From contig NZ_JBHSMG010000002.1 in the NCBI RefSeq assembly GCF_042655435.1, positions 310,001-374,000 of the forward strand: a stretch of 64,000 nt of DNA, written 5' to 3'. The number at the start of each line of letters is the position of its first letter. The stretch's first letter is position 1. Positions 51,836-60,497 of this stretch are shown here, one piece after another. The notes beneath the pieces are model-generated. The model was not told where the DNA came from, made no database searches, and saw only the letters and a program-made list of their open reading frames with translations. The stretch comes from Lysinimonas soli (lineage in GTDB: Bacteria; Actinomycetota; Actinomycetes; Actinomycetales; Microbacteriaceae). Both the position numbers and the translations under genes were made by a program.

Positions 51836-52670
51836 TCGCCGTCCTGGTGATCAGTCGTCACCGGAGCGCTGGCTCATCGCCCTCGACATCGACGGCACCG
51901 TGCTGCGGGAGGACGGTTCGCTGGGCGACGACACCCTCCGCGAGGTGCGGCGGGCCGTGTCGCTCGGCCACGAGGTGATGCTCGCGACGGGCCGGTCGGT
52001 GTCGATGACCCTGCCCGTTCTTCAGCGGCTCGGCCTGAGCTCGCACTTCGTCGTCTGCGCCAACGGGGCGATCGTGCTCGGTCGTGAACCGACTGCGGCC
52101 CTCGGATACGTTCCCGCCTTCGTCGAGACCTTCGACCCCACGGAGGTGCTCACGACCGTGCGCGGTCACCTCGAAGAGGCGAGCTTCGCGGTCGAGGATG
52201 CCGACGGCGTGTTCCGCTTCACCGGCAGCTTTCCCGAGGGGGCGCTCGCGGTCTCGCGCGAGCGGGTGCCGTTCGAACAGCTGCTGCACGTGCAGGCCAC
52301 CCGCGTCGTGGTGATCTCGCCGGATCACGCGATCGACGACTTCCTGTCGGTGGTCGAGCGGATGGGCCTTCACAAGGTGAGCTACAACGTCGGATGGACC
52401 GCCTGGCTCGACATCGCCCCCGAGGGCGTCAACAAGTCCACGGGTCTCGAGCACGTGCGGGAGGTGCTCGGCATCCCCCGCTCGCGAGTGCTCGTCATGG
52501 GCGACGGCCGCAACGACATCGACATGCTCGAGTGGGCGGTCGCCGGCGGCGGCGTCGGGATCGCGATGGGACAGGCGCCCGAGGAGGTGCTCGCCGCCGC
52601 GAACACGCGGACCGCGACGGATCTGGAGGACGGGGTGGCCCTGGCCCTCGCACGCCACTTCCAGGCTTGA
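51822..52670 (+). CDS. HAD-superfamily hydrolase, Cof/type IIB
   Basis: 282 residues. Nucleophile motif 'IALDIDGTVL' (D-x-D-x-T), motif II Thr in 'LATGRS', and motif IV 'MGDGRNDIDML'; the C2 cap lies between, including 'APEGVNKSTGLEHV' with the motif III Lys. Cof proteins dephosphorylate sugar phosphates and related compounds. The ATG at 51822 has GGGGAG just before it and overlaps serS; an upstream GTG would overlap further. It may be co-transcribed with serS. Confidence 0.9.
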   Translation: MASADRRPGDQSSPERWLIALDIDGTVLREDGSLGDDTLREVRRAVSLGHEVMLATGRSVSMTLPVLQRLGLSSHFVVCANGAIVLGREPTAALGYVPAFVETFDPTEVLTTVRGHLEEASFAVEDADGVFRFTGSFPEGALAVSRERVPFEQLLHVQATRVVVISPDHAIDDFLSVVERMGLHKVSYNVGWTAWLDIAPEGVNKSTGLEHVREVLGIPRSRVLVMGDGRNDIDMLEWAVAGGGVGIAMGQAPEEVLAAANTRTATDLEDGVALALARHFQA

Positions 52671-52708
52671 CAGGGCGGCATCCGTTACACTCGTGCTTCG
52701 GTCATCCT

Positions 52709-52793
52709 GGAGGGCTGTCCGAGAGGCCGATGGAGCCAGTCTTGAAAACTGGTGGGCAGCGATGTCCCGTGGGTTCGAATCCCACGCCCTCCG
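52709..52793 (+). tRNA. tRNA-Ser (anticodon TGA)
   Basis: 85 bases. Acceptor arms GGAGGGC (52709-52715) and GCCCTCC (52786-52792), discriminator G, anticodon arm CCAGT-CTTGAAA-ACTGG with TGA at 52743-52745, long variable arm and TTCGAAT T-loop. CCA is not encoded. The long extra arm and G73 fit serine. Confidence 0.96.
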
Positions 52794-52828
52794 CTCCGCC
52801 CGACGAGACGACGAGATGAGGTGTCGCC

Positions 52829-54094
52829 ATGAGCGAACTCCGCGACCGCTCCAACCGCGCGCCCAAGGTCAGCAGTGTCGCCCGTCACGGGCGCCTGAAG
52901 AGGTCGGCCGCGTGGAAGACCGTGCTCGGTCTCGTCGGCGGCGCGCTCGCCGTCGCTCTTGTCGCGGGGGTCTCGGTGGCGGGGATCGCCGCCTGGCAGC
53001 TGCAGTCGAACATCAAGAAGGTGACGATCGCCGCCGACACCCAGGGGCCGCCGCCGAACATCGCCGCCATGACGGGCGGATTCAACATCCTGCTGGTCGG
53101 CAGCGACACCCGTGCCGGACAGGGTGACATCGGGGGCGGGATCAAGGCCGACCAGGGCGCGCTCAACGACGTGACGATGCTCATGCACGTCGCCCAGGAC
53201 CAGAAGAGCGCCACCGTCGTGAGCTTCCCGCGCGACATGGTCGTGCCGTACCCGAAGTGCCCGAACGGCAACGCGGCAGCCGGGCTCCCGATCAACAACT
53301 CGCTGGCCTACGGCGGTCTGGCCTGCACCGTGCTGGTCGTGCAGAACCTCACCGGCCTCACCATCCAGTTCGCCGGTCTGATCACCTTCACCGGGGTCAT
53401 CGCGATGTCGGATGCCGTCGGCGGCGTCGACGTCTGCGTCACGGGACCGGTCAAAGACCCCTACAGCGGGCTCAACCTCCCCGCTGCCGGCAACTACACT
53501 CTGTCGGGTGCAGACGCCTTGGCGTTCCTGCGCAGTCGCCACGGGGTGGGTGACGGAAGCGACCTGGGCCGCATCGGCTCGCAGCAGGTGTTCCTGTCGG
53601 CCCTCGTCCGCAAGATCAAGAGCGACAACACCCTGAACAACCTCGGCAAGCTCTACGCGATCGCGCAGGCCGCCACCCAGAACATCACGCTGAGCCAGAA
53701 CTTCACGCACCTCGACACCCTGGTCTCGATCGCCCTGGTGCTCAAGAACATCCCTCTGCAGAACATCGTCTTCGTGCAGTACCCGGGAAAGACAGGGGGC
53801 ACAGGTCTCTACGCCGGGAAGGTGCAGCCTCTCACCTCGGTGGCGAACGCCCTGTTCGCGGCGATCAAGGCCGACCAGCCGATCGGCCTCGATTCGCAGG
53901 CACTCACGGGCGCTCACGGTGGCTCGACCACGAATCCCAACGCGCCGGCAGCCACCGCGCCGCCGTCGCCGAGCGGCAGTGCGTCGCCGACCCTGCCGGG
54001 CGACACCTCCTCGGCTCCCGCATCGACCGTGATTCCGGGCCTGAAGGGGCAGACAGCGGCGACCTACACCTGTTCGGTGCCCTACAAGGGCTGA
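52829..54094 (+). CDS. LytR-CpsA-Psr (LCP) family cell-wall glycopolymer transferase
   Basis: 421 residues. One N-terminal membrane anchor ('TVLGLVGGALAVALVAGVSV', about residue 31 on), then the LCP domain with 'FNILLVGSDTRAG', 'DVTMLMHVAQDQKSATVVSFPRD', 'AVGGVDVCV' and 'LRSRHGVGDGSDLGRIGSQQ', which hold the Asp and Arg residues that bind polyprenyl pyrophosphate. The C-terminus is a Pro/Ser/Thr-rich tail ending in a Cys. It attaches teichoic-acid-like or other polymers to peptidoglycan at the outer face. Flanked by two tRNA-Ser genes. Confidence 0.92.
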   Translation: MSELRDRSNRAPKVSSVARHGRLKRSAAWKTVLGLVGGALAVALVAGVSVAGIAAWQLQSNIKKVTIAADTQGPPPNIAAMTGGFNILLVGSDTRAGQGDIGGGIKADQGALNDVTMLMHVAQDQKSATVVSFPRDMVVPYPKCPNGNAAAGLPINNSLAYGGLACTVLVVQNLTGLTIQFAGLITFTGVIAMSDAVGGVDVCVTGPVKDPYSGLNLPAAGNYTLSGADALAFLRSRHGVGDGSDLGRIGSQQVFLSALVRKIKSDNTLNNLGKLYAIAQAATQNITLSQNFTHLDTLVSIALVLKNIPLQNIVFVQYPGKTGGTGLYAGKVQPLTSVANALFAAIKADQPIGLDSQALTGAHGGSTTNPNAPAATAPPSPSGSASPTLPGDTSSAPASTVIPGLKGQTAATYTCSVPYKG

Positions 54095-54143
54095 GGCGCG
54101 AAGTAGCGGGTGGCATCCGGCTATGATTGCCAAGGCAATACCG

Positions 54144-54232
54144 GGAGACGTCGCATAGTCCGGTCGAGTGCACCACCCTGCTAAGGTGGAGAACCCGCAA
54201 GGGTTCCGAGGGTTCAAATCCCTCCGTCTCCG
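54144..54232 (+). tRNA. tRNA-Ser (anticodon GCT)
   Basis: 89 bases. Acceptor GGAGACG (54144-54150) pairs with CGTCTCC (54225-54231), discriminator G; anticodon arm CCACC-CTGCTAA-GGTGG with GCT at 54180-54182; variable arm GAACCCGCAAGGGTTC; T-loop TTCAAAT. CCA not encoded. Confidence 0.96.
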
Positions 54233-54240
54233 CAGAGTTC

Positions 54241-54271
54241 AGGCCCTGAGATCCCAGTGATTTCGGGGCCT
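54241..54271 (+). terminator. Intrinsic terminator after tRNA-Ser(GCT)
   Basis: AGGCCCTGAGATC (54241-54253) and GATTTCGGGGCCT (54259-54271) form a 13-bp stem (two G-T pairs) around CCAGT, 8 bases after the tRNA. The following T/C-rich stretch is short. From here to about 54450 I find no gene or repeat. Confidence 0.7.
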
Positions 54272-54453
54272 TCTCGTCGGTTCGCGAGCGACGCGGCCGT
54301 GTGGCGCACGTCGCGACACCCCGGAGTCAGGGCACCGGCTGCCTGCCGAGGCCGACAGGGTAAGAGCGCCCGTGTGATGTCGATCCGTCGTACGAATGAG
54401 TCGAAGCCGTCGTGACGGTTGACCCCGTCGTCGAGGGAATCGACGAGAGCCTG

Positions 54454-54482
54454 TTGCGCATCGACCGGTGTCGCGCTACCTT
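54454..54482 (+). promoter_or_regulatory. Promoter of the LacI gene of the GH63 locus
   Basis: TTGCGC (54454-54459) and TACCTT (54477-54482) with a 17-base spacer. The predicted start point falls inside the operator at 54485-54498. Confidence 0.5.
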
Positions 54483-54484
54483 CA

Positions 54485-54498
54485 TCGAAGCGGTTCGA
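54485..54498 (+). promoter_or_regulatory. LacI-type operator, autoregulatory site
   Basis: TCGAAGCGGTTCGA is a 14-base palindrome with one central mismatch pair. It overlaps the predicted transcription start of the LacI gene and recurs as a perfect palindrome at 55577. Confidence 0.75.
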
Positions 54499-54536
54499 CA
54501 GTGGCCCCGGCAGGACCCGCAACGACAAGGATGACG

Positions 54537-55538
54537 ATGGCGACGATCGGTGATGTGGCCCGCGAGGCGGGAGTCTCGCGCAGCACCGTCTCGTATGCGC
54601 TGTCGGGCAAGCGGTCCATCTCGCGCGAGACCCGCGACCGCATCGACGAGGCCATCCAGCGGCTCGGATTCACCGTGAATGCGGGCGCACGAGCGCTCGC
54701 CACCTCCGAGACCATGGTCCTCGGGCTGTTCCTCCAGTTCCACGACGACGAGTTCCCGCCGGCGATGCTGCAGTACATCCTCGCGGTGTCGACGGCCGCC
54801 CGCGAGAAGGGCTACGACATCCTGATGGTCACGGATGCCGACGGTCCGGGCGCCGTCAAGCGCATCACGTCGTCGAACATGGTCGACGGGGTCGTGCTGC
54901 TGGACGTGACGCACGACGACCCGCGCCTCGACGCGCTGCGGGCCGCCCGTCAGCCGGGCGCCCTCGTGGGCCTGCCCCGCGACACGCAGGACGTCGATGT
55001 CTTCGACCTCGACTTCGGCGAGGCGGCGCGGATGCTGGTCGACCACCTCTACGGGCTCGGCCACCGCAAGATCATCCTGATCTCGCCGCCTCGGCACGTC
55101 TTCGACCGCGGCGGGGCGTACGGCTGGCGGTTCCGGGATGCCGCCGTCGAGCGCGCGGCGCGCTACGGCATCCAGATCTACCCGTACTACGGGGAGTCGC
55201 AGCAGCCGGGGATCTCTCGGAGTCTCAACGCGATCCTCGACGCGCGCCCCGATGCCACGGGTCTGATCGTGCACAACGACGCGTCGATCGCCGTCCTCCC
55301 CGCCCTGCTGCACGAGCGCGGGGTGCAGGTTCCTCGCGACCTCTCGGTCGTCAGCCTCTATTCACGAGACTTCGGACGGAGCTTCCTTCTGCCGTACACG
55401 GCAGTCGAGACTTCGCCGGACAAATTGGGCCGCGAAGCGGTCCAGCACCTGGTCCGACGGATCAACGACCCCGACTACTCGCCGACGGTCGCGAAGTTCA
55501 TCGAACCGGAACTCACAATCCGGGGAAGCACGGCCTGA
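54537..55538 (+). CDS. LacI-family regulator of the GH63/ABC sugar locus
   Basis: 333 residues. HTH 'TIGDVAREAGVSRSTVSYALSG' (about residues 3-24), hinge 'GARALATSETMVLGLFLQF', ligand domain with 'GDPDY'-like C-terminus 'RRINDPDYSPTVAKFIEPEL'. The ATG at 54537 is preferred over one 6 bases earlier because AAGGA sits 5 bases before it. It has an operator on its own promoter and another in front of the binding-protein gene, so it controls the importer and itself. Ligand unknown, probably an alpha-linked glucoside. Confidence 0.87.
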   Translation: MATIGDVAREAGVSRSTVSYALSGKRSISRETRDRIDEAIQRLGFTVNAGARALATSETMVLGLFLQFHDDEFPPAMLQYILAVSTAAREKGYDILMVTDADGPGAVKRITSSNMVDGVVLLDVTHDDPRLDALRAARQPGALVGLPRDTQDVDVFDLDFGEAARMLVDHLYGLGHRKIILISPPRHVFDRGGAYGWRFRDAAVERAARYGIQIYPYYGESQQPGISRSLNAILDARPDATGLIVHNDASIAVLPALLHERGVQVPRDLSVVSLYSRDFGRSFLLPYTAVETSPDKLGREAVQHLVRRINDPDYSPTVAKFIEPELTIRGSTA

Positions 55539-55576
55539 GCGCCGCGCTCTCCTGGAGCGCAGACGCTGGCCGCAGT

Positions 55577-55590
55577 TCGAACCGGTTCGA
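55577..55590 (+). promoter_or_regulatory. LacI-type operator in front of the ABC importer
   Basis: TCGAACCGGTTCGA is a perfect 14-base palindrome 47 bases before the GTG of the binding-protein gene. It matches the autoregulatory site at 54485 at 13 of 14 positions. Confidence 0.8.
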
Positions 55591-55637
55591 CCCCGCATCA
55601 CCCGAACACATTGCGAATGATTCAGAGAGGAAACATC

Positions 55638-56867
55638 GTGAACAGCACAGCAAGAAGGGCGCGCGTCGTGGGCGCCCTCGTCGTGAGCGCCGCCCTCGTC
55701 GGCAGCCTCGCCGCCTGCACGACCAGCCCCACGAGCTCCGGCACCAAGGGCGGGACCTACACCCTGTGGGATCCGTACCCCGACCGCGACGCCAGCTCCA
55801 CCTGGGCGAAGGCCGTCGACGCCTGCGCCACCGAGGTCGGCGTCACGATCAAGCGCACGGCATCCAACACCGGTGACACGGTCAAAGACCTCACGACGGC
55901 GGCCGGCAACCTGCCCGACGTCGCCCTGGTCGACAACCCGAAGGTGTCGACCCTCGCCGACGCCGGACTGCTGACCACCACGAAGCAGAACGGCTTCGAC
56001 GTGTCATCGATCTCGAAGAACATCCTCAGCGCCGGTGAGATCGACGGCAAATACTACGGCGTGCCCACCGGAGCCAACACCCTCGGGCTGTACTACAACC
56101 CGACCGTGCTGTCGGCCGCAGGCGTCGACATCGCCTCGGTGACCGACTGGGCCTCGCTGACCGCGGCCCTGCAGAAGGTCGTCGCCTCGGGCAAGAAGGG
56201 CATCACCTTCTCGGCCGTCGGAACCGAGGAGGGCAGCTTCCAGTTCCTCCCCTGGTTCTGGGGTGCCAAGGCCGACCTCACGAAGCTCGACTCCAGCTCG
56301 GCCGACGCGGCCCTCTCGCTGTGGACCGACTGGCTGAAGAAGGGCCTCGCCCCCAACTCGGTCATCCAGAACACGCAGGGCACCAGCTGGGACGAGTTCA
56401 AGACCGGCGCGTACGGTTTCGCCGAGAACGGCTCGTGGTTCAAGGGCGACGCAGACAAGGCCGGATACAAGTCGATCCAGATCCCGGCCGAGAACGGCGG
56501 AGCCGCGCCCGCTCCCACCGGGGGTGAGTTCATGACGATCCCGGTGCAGAAGGACACCTCGCGCTACGCGACCTCGGCCAAGATCGTCGGATGCCTCAGC
56601 AAGGGCGACACGGCGGCCACGGCCCTCGGCTACGTCGCCCCGACCAAGGCGGGCGCCGACGCGCAGCTCGCGGCGGACCCGACCCTCAAGTTCTGGATCA
56701 CCGCCGTCGGCGACGCCAAGCCGCGCACCGCCGACAACCTCGGGATCAAGTACGGGGTCATCTCGGAGCAGATGTACACGGCGATCCAGGCGGCTCTCTC
56801 GGGAACGGCGACTCCGTCCGCCGCGCTGAGCACGGCCCAGACCGCCGCCGCCGCGAAGCTCAAGTAG
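55638..56867 (+). CDS. Sugar ABC transporter, substrate-binding lipoprotein
   Basis: 409-residue family 1 binding protein. Signal peptide and lipobox 'GSLAAC' (Cys about 26), then 'GTYTLWDPYPDRDASSTW', 'KYYGVPTGANTLGLYYNPTVL' and 'FLPWFWGAKADLTKL', typical of maltodextrin/oligosaccharide binders. The GTG at 55638 follows GAGAGGAA by 6 bases; earlier in-frame codons lack a ribosome site. First gene of an importer-hydrolase operon under the perfect palindrome at 55577. Confidence 0.9.
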   Translation: MNSTARRARVVGALVVSAALVGSLAACTTSPTSSGTKGGTYTLWDPYPDRDASSTWAKAVDACATEVGVTIKRTASNTGDTVKDLTTAAGNLPDVALVDNPKVSTLADAGLLTTTKQNGFDVSSISKNILSAGEIDGKYYGVPTGANTLGLYYNPTVLSAAGVDIASVTDWASLTAALQKVVASGKKGITFSAVGTEEGSFQFLPWFWGAKADLTKLDSSSADAALSLWTDWLKKGLAPNSVIQNTQGTSWDEFKTGAYGFAENGSWFKGDADKAGYKSIQIPAENGGAAPAPTGGEFMTIPVQKDTSRYATSAKIVGCLSKGDTAATALGYVAPTKAGADAQLAADPTLKFWITAVGDAKPRTADNLGIKYGVISEQMYTAIQAALSGTATPSAALSTAQTAAAAKLK

Positions 56868-56895
56868 CCTTCGCCCCACGAGAGAGAGTCCACCC

Positions 56896-57882
56896 ATGTC
56901 AGCGTTGCAGCCCGCCCTCGGGTCGACTGTACGCGGCGAACGAGGAGGGGCGGCGTCCGGTTCGGACGGCGCCCCTCCGGTGCGCGCCCGCGCGAGACGT
57001 CGCTGGCCCGCCCAATTGACCGCGTGGGCGTTCATCGCGCCCGTGGTGATCTATCTCGCCGTCTTCTACGCGTACCCGCTCTATCGCAACCTCGACCTGA
57101 GCTTCCGCCAGTACACGCTGCGCTCGTTCATCGACGGGACCGCTCCGTTCGTCTGGTTCGACAATTACGTCGCCGTCGTGCAGAGCTCGACCTTCCTGCC
57201 CGCGCTCATCAACACCGGCGTCTTCACCGGGGTCTCGATCCTGTTCCAGTTCTCGATCGGCCTCGCGCTCGCGGTCTTCTTCTTCACCAACTTCCGGCTC
57301 GCGGCCACCCTGCGGGCCCTGTTCCTGGTGCCGTGGCTGCTGCCGCTGCTGGTCTCGGCATCCATCTGGGCCTGGATGCTCAACAGCGAGTCGGGCGTCG
57401 TCAACGCGCTGATCGAGGGCATCGGGCTGCACCAGATCAACTGGCTCACCTCGCCGCAGTGGGCCATGGTCTCGGTGCTGATCGCGAACATCTGGATCGG
57501 CATCCCGTTCAACCTCGTGATCCTCTACAGCGGCCTGCAGGGCATCTCGTCGGACGTCTACGAGGCGGCCTCGCTCGACGGCGCCAACGCCTGGCAGACC
57601 TTCTGGCGGATCACCTTCCCCCTGCTGCGGCCGGTGTCGGCGATCACGATCCTGCTCGGCCTCGTCTACACGCTCAAGGTCTTCGACATCATCTGGATCA
57701 TGACCCAGGGCGGCCCGGTCAACGCCTCGACCACCTTCGCGATCTGGTCCTACCGGCTCGGCTTCGGCGGCGAGTCGCCGGACCTCAGCCCGGCGGCGGC
57801 CGTCGGCAACCTGCTGATCGTGCTGGCCTTCGTGTTCGGCCTGATCTACATCCGGGTGCAGCGACGGATGGCCACGGCATGA
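56896..57882 (+). CDS. Sugar ABC transporter permease (MalF type)
   Basis: 328 residues with six to seven membrane segments; first segment 'AFIAPVVIYLAVFYAYPLY' and EAA loop 'DVYEAASLDGANAWQTFW'. Arg-rich N-terminal cytoplasmic tail. ATGA overlap with the partner permease. As with the ceb system no ATPase is encoded nearby, so a shared MsiK/UgpC-type ATPase is expected elsewhere. Confidence 0.9.
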   Translation: MSALQPALGSTVRGERGGAASGSDGAPPVRARARRRWPAQLTAWAFIAPVVIYLAVFYAYPLYRNLDLSFRQYTLRSFIDGTAPFVWFDNYVAVVQSSTFLPALINTGVFTGVSILFQFSIGLALAVFFFTNFRLAATLRALFLVPWLLPLLVSASIWAWMLNSESGVVNALIEGIGLHQINWLTSPQWAMVSVLIANIWIGIPFNLVILYSGLQGISSDVYEAASLDGANAWQTFWRITFPLLRPVSAITILLGLVYTLKVFDIIWIMTQGGPVNASTTFAIWSYRLGFGGESPDLSPAAAVGNLLIVLAFVFGLIYIRVQRRMATA

Positions 57883-58697
57883 GGCGATCGCGCGCGTGGT
57901 GGCGCACGGCGATCGGCGTCCTGCTCACCGCCCTCATGCTCTTCCCGCTCTACTGGATGATCAACGTCTCGCTCACGCAGCCGACGCAGTTGCGCAAGGA
58001 TCCGCCGGACTTCTTCCCCCTCGATCCGACCTTCGACGGCTACTCCAAGGTCATCGGTGAGCAGCTTCCCTACCTCGGTACGAGCCTGATCGTCGGGCTC
58101 GCGACCGTGGCGCTGACGCTCACGCTGTCGGCTCCCGCGGCGTTCGCCCTGGCCAAGCTGCGTCCGCGCGGCGGGACGGCGCTGAACTTCCTGTTGCTGA
58201 TCGCGCAGATGATCCCGAGCATCATCATGGCGATGGGGTTCTACCTCATCTTCAACAACTGGGGTGTACTGAACACGATCCCGGGCCTGGTGCTCGCCGA
58301 CTCGACGCTCGCCGTGCCGTTCGGGGTACTGATCTTCACGGCCTTCATGTCGGGCATCCCCGACGAGTTGATGTCGGCCGCCAAGATCGACGGCGCGAAC
58401 GCCTGGCGCACCTTCCGCTCGATCGTGCTGCCGGTCAGCCGCAACTCCGTGGTGACGGTGTCGCTGTTCACCTTCCTGTGGGCGTGGTCGGACTTCATCT
58501 TCGCGTCGACCCTCAACCGCGGCGGCGAGCTGCAGCCGATCACGATCGGCATCTACCGCTACATCGGCAACAACACGCAGGACTGGAACGCGATCATGGC
58601 GACCGCCGTCGTCGCCTCCGTTCCTGCCGCGGTGCTGCTGGTCGTCGCCCAGCGCTACGTCGCGGCGGGCGTCACGGCGGGTGCCGTGAAGGACTAG
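57879..58697 (+). CDS. Sugar ABC transporter permease (MalG type)
   Basis: 272 residues, six membrane segments, EAA loop 'DELMSAAKIDGANAWRTF', ending 'VAAGVTAGAVKD' as MalG relatives do. The ATG at 57879 overlaps the partner's stop. It forms the heterodimeric channel with the preceding permease. Confidence 0.9.
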   Translation: MRRSRAWWRTAIGVLLTALMLFPLYWMINVSLTQPTQLRKDPPDFFPLDPTFDGYSKVIGEQLPYLGTSLIVGLATVALTLTLSAPAAFALAKLRPRGGTALNFLLLIAQMIPSIIMAMGFYLIFNNWGVLNTIPGLVLADSTLAVPFGVLIFTAFMSGIPDELMSAAKIDGANAWRTFRSIVLPVSRNSVVTVSLFTFLWAWSDFIFASTLNRGGELQPITIGIYRYIGNNTQDWNAIMATAVVASVPAAVLLVVAQRYVAAGVTAGAVKD

Positions 58698-58749
58698 CCA
58701 GCCGGCCGCCCGCCCCACCATTCCGCTTCCCGATCACAGAAGGTGCCCC

Positions 58750-60471
58750 ATGCCCGTTCCGGCGAATCCGTCGTTCGATGTCCGCCAGATCCCGTTCAGC
58801 ATCCGCGGCTCGTGGCTCGACATCTCGCCCGTCGTCGCACTGCACACCACGCGAGAGGACCTGCACCTCGTCACCCATCAGACCGGGATGCACGCGGTGG
58901 TGCGGCTGATCCCGCAGCGCGCGGGCGAGCGGGTGGCGCTCGAGAACCGCGCGAGCCCCTCGCGACTGGAATGGCTGGATGCCGGTCGCCCCGTCATCGA
59001 GGCCGCATTCGAGGGCGTCGACATCGTCCGCCTGCGCGGGACCGGCATCGAGCTGCGGATCGTGGATGCCGCCGAGGAGCTCACCCCCTTCACCGGCACC
59101 TACCTGTTCCGCGACCCCGTCGACGGGGCGGCCGTGTTCACCTCGTACGAGACCGGCCGGCGCTATCGGGTGACCGCGATCCGCGGGGAGCTGGTGATCG
59201 AGGGCTCCGAGGCGCTGGGCCAGGGCGAGCGTTCGGTGCTGGCGCGCGGCAGCGAGACCGACGGGGGCGGCTGGGAGCTCGCCATCGAGGAGTTCGAGGC
59301 GGCGCGGCATCCGTATCGGAGCGAGGCCGACTTCGACCAGGTGGTCGCGGCGTCGGCGCTCGCCTTCGCCGCCTTCGCCGATGAGATCGCAGGCTGGCGG
59401 GGCGAGCGTTTTCCGGCCGCCGAGCTGGCCGCCTACGTGCTCTGGTCGGCGACGGTCGCTCCCAAGGGGTTCCTGCGGCGCGAGTCGGTGCTGATGTCGA
59501 AGCACTGGATGGACAAGGTCTGGAGCTGGGATCACTGCTTCAACGCCCTCGCCCTCGTGGAGGGCGACGCCGGGCTGGCGCTGGACCAGTTCCTGACCCC
59601 GTTCGACCACCAGGACGCCTCGGGCGGCCTTCCCGACTCGGTCACCCATTCCGAGGTGCTCTACAACTTCGTGAAGCCGCCGATCCACGGCTGGACGCTC
59701 GCCCAGTTGCGCGCGCAGTCGCCGCTCGACGCGACGGTTCTCGCCGACGTCTACGCGAAGCTCTCCCGCTCGACCCGCTTCTGGCTCGACTTCCGCCGCG
59801 TGCCGGGTCACGTACTGCCGCACTACCAGCACGGCAACGACAGCGGCTGGGACAACTCGACGACCTTCGACCGCGATCGGGTCATCGAGGCTCCCGACCT
59901 GGCCGCGTTCCTGCTCGTGCAGCTCGAGGAGCTGGCCACGATCGCCGACCAGCTCGTCCTCGGCGACGCGACCGAGTGGCGAGGCGAGGCGGCGGCGATC
60001 TCGACCGCGCTGCTCGCCGAGCTCTGGGACGGCGAGTCCTTCGTCGCGCACGGCGCGGCCGGCGGACGGGTCAGCAAGACGGGGAGCCTGCTGAATCTGC
60101 TGCCGATCGTGGCGGCCGAGCTGCTGCCGCGCGAGGTCACCGACCGGCTCGCCGACGACATCGCCCGGCACCTCACCGAGTTCGGGCCGGCGACCCAGCT
60201 GCTCGACTCGGAGGAGTACGACGACGACGGCTACTGGCGCGGCCCGATCTGGGCTCCCTCGACGGTGCTGATCGAAGACGGCCTGCGCCGCGCGGGTCGC
60301 ACCGAGCTCGCCGACGAGATCAGCGCGCGCTTCCTGGCGCTGTGCGAGCGATCCGGCTTCGCCGAGAACTTCGACGCGCGCACGGGCGTGGGCCTGCGCG
60401 ACCGGGCCTACACCTGGACCGCCAGCGCCTACCTGGTGCTCGCCCGGCAGGCGGCAGAACGAGGTCGCTGA
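58750..60471 (+). CDS. GH63/MGH1-like alpha-glycosidase (cytoplasmic)
   Basis: 573 residues without signal peptide. The C-terminal about 370 residues form an (alpha/alpha)6 barrel with 'DKVWSWDHCFNALAL', 'HGNDSGWDNSTTF' and 'DDDGYWRGPIWAPST', the acidic clusters expected of inverting GH63 enzymes; the N-terminal about 190 residues are a beta-rich domain. GH63 members act on glucosylglycerate, mannosylglycerate, kojibiose- or nigerose-type alpha-glucosides. Being last in the importer operon it probably splits the imported sugar. Which glucoside is unknown. A trehalase (GH37) relationship is an alternative. Confidence 0.82.
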   Translation: MPVPANPSFDVRQIPFSIRGSWLDISPVVALHTTREDLHLVTHQTGMHAVVRLIPQRAGERVALENRASPSRLEWLDAGRPVIEAAFEGVDIVRLRGTGIELRIVDAAEELTPFTGTYLFRDPVDGAAVFTSYETGRRYRVTAIRGELVIEGSEALGQGERSVLARGSETDGGGWELAIEEFEAARHPYRSEADFDQVVAASALAFAAFADEIAGWRGERFPAAELAAYVLWSATVAPKGFLRRESVLMSKHWMDKVWSWDHCFNALALVEGDAGLALDQFLTPFDHQDASGGLPDSVTHSEVLYNFVKPPIHGWTLAQLRAQSPLDATVLADVYAKLSRSTRFWLDFRRVPGHVLPHYQHGNDSGWDNSTTFDRDRVIEAPDLAAFLLVQLEELATIADQLVLGDATEWRGEAAAISTALLAELWDGESFVAHGAAGGRVSKTGSLLNLLPIVAAELLPREVTDRLADDIARHLTEFGPATQLLDSEEYDDDGYWRGPIWAPSTVLIEDGLRRAGRTELADEISARFLALCERSGFAENFDARTGVGLRDRAYTWTASAYLVLARQAAERGR

Positions 60472-60497
60472 CCCGCCCGACGCGGCGAGCCGGTGGA

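Noticed and set aside
54214..54528. A 104-codon minus-strand frame
   Set aside because: It runs into the tRNA-Ser(GCT) gene and across its terminator and the LacI promoter, and shows no recognisable family.
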